A stretch of 20,369 bases of DNA from an uncultured Clostridium sp. (GTDB taxonomy: Bacteria; Bacillota_I; Bacilli_A; RF39; UBA660): the NCBI GenBank assembly GCA_905199855.1, contig CAJKHY010000017.1:1-20369 (forward strand), in the 5' to 3' direction. Below the pieces are notes generated by a model. The model worked only from the letters and a program-made list of their open reading frames with translations. It ran no database searches and was not told where the DNA came from. Made by a program: the position numbers and the translations under genes. Positions 19,462 to 20,369 of this stretch are shown here, piece after piece. Each line of letters opens with the position of its first letter. Within the stretch, counting starts at the first letter, position 1.

Positions 19462-20369
19462 ACAAATAATTATATATTAAATTTACTAAATATTAAAGAT
19501 GAAAATATATTTATTTTATCAAATAATTTAGAAACAAGAAAAATAAAAGGTAAAAACTACAAAATTATCGAAGGTATTTTAACCTATAGCCCTACTTGTT
19601 GTCCTTGCTGTGGAGCTATGAATAAATCATTTAATGACATCATTAAATGGGGTTTTAGAAAAAATTGTAAAATTAAAATACCTAAAATTTCTAATTGTTT
19701 ATCTATCTTAATACTTCATAAGCAAAGATTTTTATGTAAACATTGTAATAATACTTTTATTGCTGAAACTTCCATTGTTAAAAGAAATAAAAATATTTCT
19801 AACAATACTGAATATCAAATTGACCAAGAACTTATGATTAAACAAAGCGAAAAAGATATTGCTTCTCGATTAGGTATATCTGTTTCTAAAATTGATAGAC
19901 GCCTTAATGAAATATCAAATCATAAAGTCTTAAGACATCCTAATCTACCAAAATCTATGAACTGGGATGAATTTAAAACTACTAAAGATACTAAAGGTAA
20001 AATGGCTTTTATTATTACTGATACTGATAAAAGAACTATTTTTGATATTACTGATTCAAGAAAATCCATAGACTTATTGAAATATTTTAAAAGATATTCT
20101 AAACAGGAAAGAGATAAAGTAAAACATATTTCAACTGACTTTTACTCTGGTTACATACACCTAGCTAATAAGTTATTTAAAAATGCTGATATATCCATTG
20201 ATAGATTTCATATTGTTATACAAGCTTATAATGCTTTAAATATGACTAGAATTAAATTATGTTACAAGTCAAATCCTTATTACAACAAACTAAAAGATTA
20301 TTGGAAACTTATTGTAAAAAATGAAAACGATTTAAATGATGAAAAAAAGTATTCTAAACATTTTAAAAA
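19456..20369 (+). CDS. ISL3-family transposase, N-terminal 304 codons (cut by window end)
   Basis: An open frame runs from ATG 19456 to the window end without a stop. A zinc-finger-like N-terminus has CCPCCG (about residues 48-53) and CKHCNN (about 93-98), as in ISL3 transposases. A helix-turn-helix region follows (EKDIASRLGISVSKIDRRLNEI, about 134-155). The DDE catalytic core then begins with the first Asp in MNWDEFK (about residue 172) and a further conserved Asp in HISTDFYSGYI (about 233), then DRFHIVIQAYNALN. ISL3 proteins are about 400-430 aa, so roughly a quarter, with the last catalytic Glu, is missing from view. GAAAGGA lies before the start. This is the only plus-strand protein gene in the window. 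Confidence 0.9.
   Translation, partial: MSTNNYILNLLNIKDENIFILSNNLETRKIKGKNYKIIEGILTYSPTCCPCCGAMNKSFNDIIKWGFRKNCKIKIPKISNCLSILILHKQRFLCKHCNNTFIAETSIVKRNKNISNNTEYQIDQELMIKQSEKDIASRLGISVSKIDRRLNEISNHKVLRHPNLPKSMNWDEFKTTKDTKGKMAFIITDTDKRTIFDITDSRKSIDLLKYFKRYSKQERDKVKHISTDFYSGYIHLANKLFKNADISIDRFHIVIQAYNALNMTRIKLCYKSNPYYNKLKDYWKLIVKNENDLNDEKKYSKHFK

Larger units (their letters stand above)
19343..20369 (+). mobile_element. ISL3-family-like insertion sequence, right part beyond window
   Basis: The probable left end starts at GGTTGTATTATAAATAG, directly after the terminator. It contains a 12-bp hairpin (19356-19385), a promoter (19392-19420), a 12-bp inverted repeat with the start codon (19401-19412 and 19450-19461) and the transposase. 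The right end and any target duplication are outside the window, so the exact left boundary is inferred. Confidence 0.75.

Overview
The window looks like an AT-rich, low-GC Gram-positive chromosome (Bacillota, probably a gut lineage near Erysipelotrichia, RF39 or the Mycoplasmatota-like Bacilli). Intergenic DNA is almost pure A/T. Ribosome-binding sites are strong AGGAGG types, promoters are near-consensus sigma-A types, and T-box riboswitches are present. UGA is used as a stop: spoVAD ends in a TGA that overlaps the ATG of spoVAE. This argues against the Mycoplasma genetic code. All complete genes lie on the minus strand. The one clear plus-strand gene is the truncated transposase at the right edge.

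Layout in transcription order (right to left). An ISL3-like insertion sequence (19343 to the window end) abuts tkt (transketolase). tkt is followed by a SirA-like gene and yneF, the same order as Bacillus subtilis tkt-yneE(sirA)-yneF. Next is rpsO-pnp, with a folded rpsO leader. Between pnp and its strong terminator lies a block that looks like structured RNA. Then come an alpha/beta hydrolase, ddl and ruvA (overlapping), followed by a membrane-anchored thioredoxin and a PH-domain protein. After their terminator is about 400 bp containing what I read as the shell of an IS605-type tnpB: promoter, Shine-Dalgarno, 14 N-terminal codons, and then a folded 3' tail. glyS follows under a Gly T-box. 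A forespore cassette spoVAC-spoVAD-spoVAE comes next, then a 44-aa membrane peptide, an M3-like zinc peptidase, and the T-box operon aspS-ttcA-pemK-like. A probable 6S RNA, tcdA and an orphan 100-aa gene complete the left side. The left edge shows what may be the tip of another IS.

Functionally, most genes are housekeeping: tRNA charging and modification (aspS, glyS, ttcA-like, tcdA), RNA decay and ribosome (pnp, rpsO), wall synthesis (ddl), recombination (ruvA) and pentose phosphate (tkt). The SirA-like protein and the SpoVA channel genes indicate an organism that forms spores or descends recently from one.

The most unusual signals are non-coding. Both T-box leaders are very short and seem to carry the specifier codon in a small 5' hairpin loop. 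A decayed tnpB keeps its promoter and a possible omegaRNA-like tail. The transposase start codon sits in a perfect 12-bp inverted repeat that could form only in read-through transcripts. Structured elements also occur at 13668-13755 and 5641-5704. No computation was run: all pairings and promoter spacings were read by eye.
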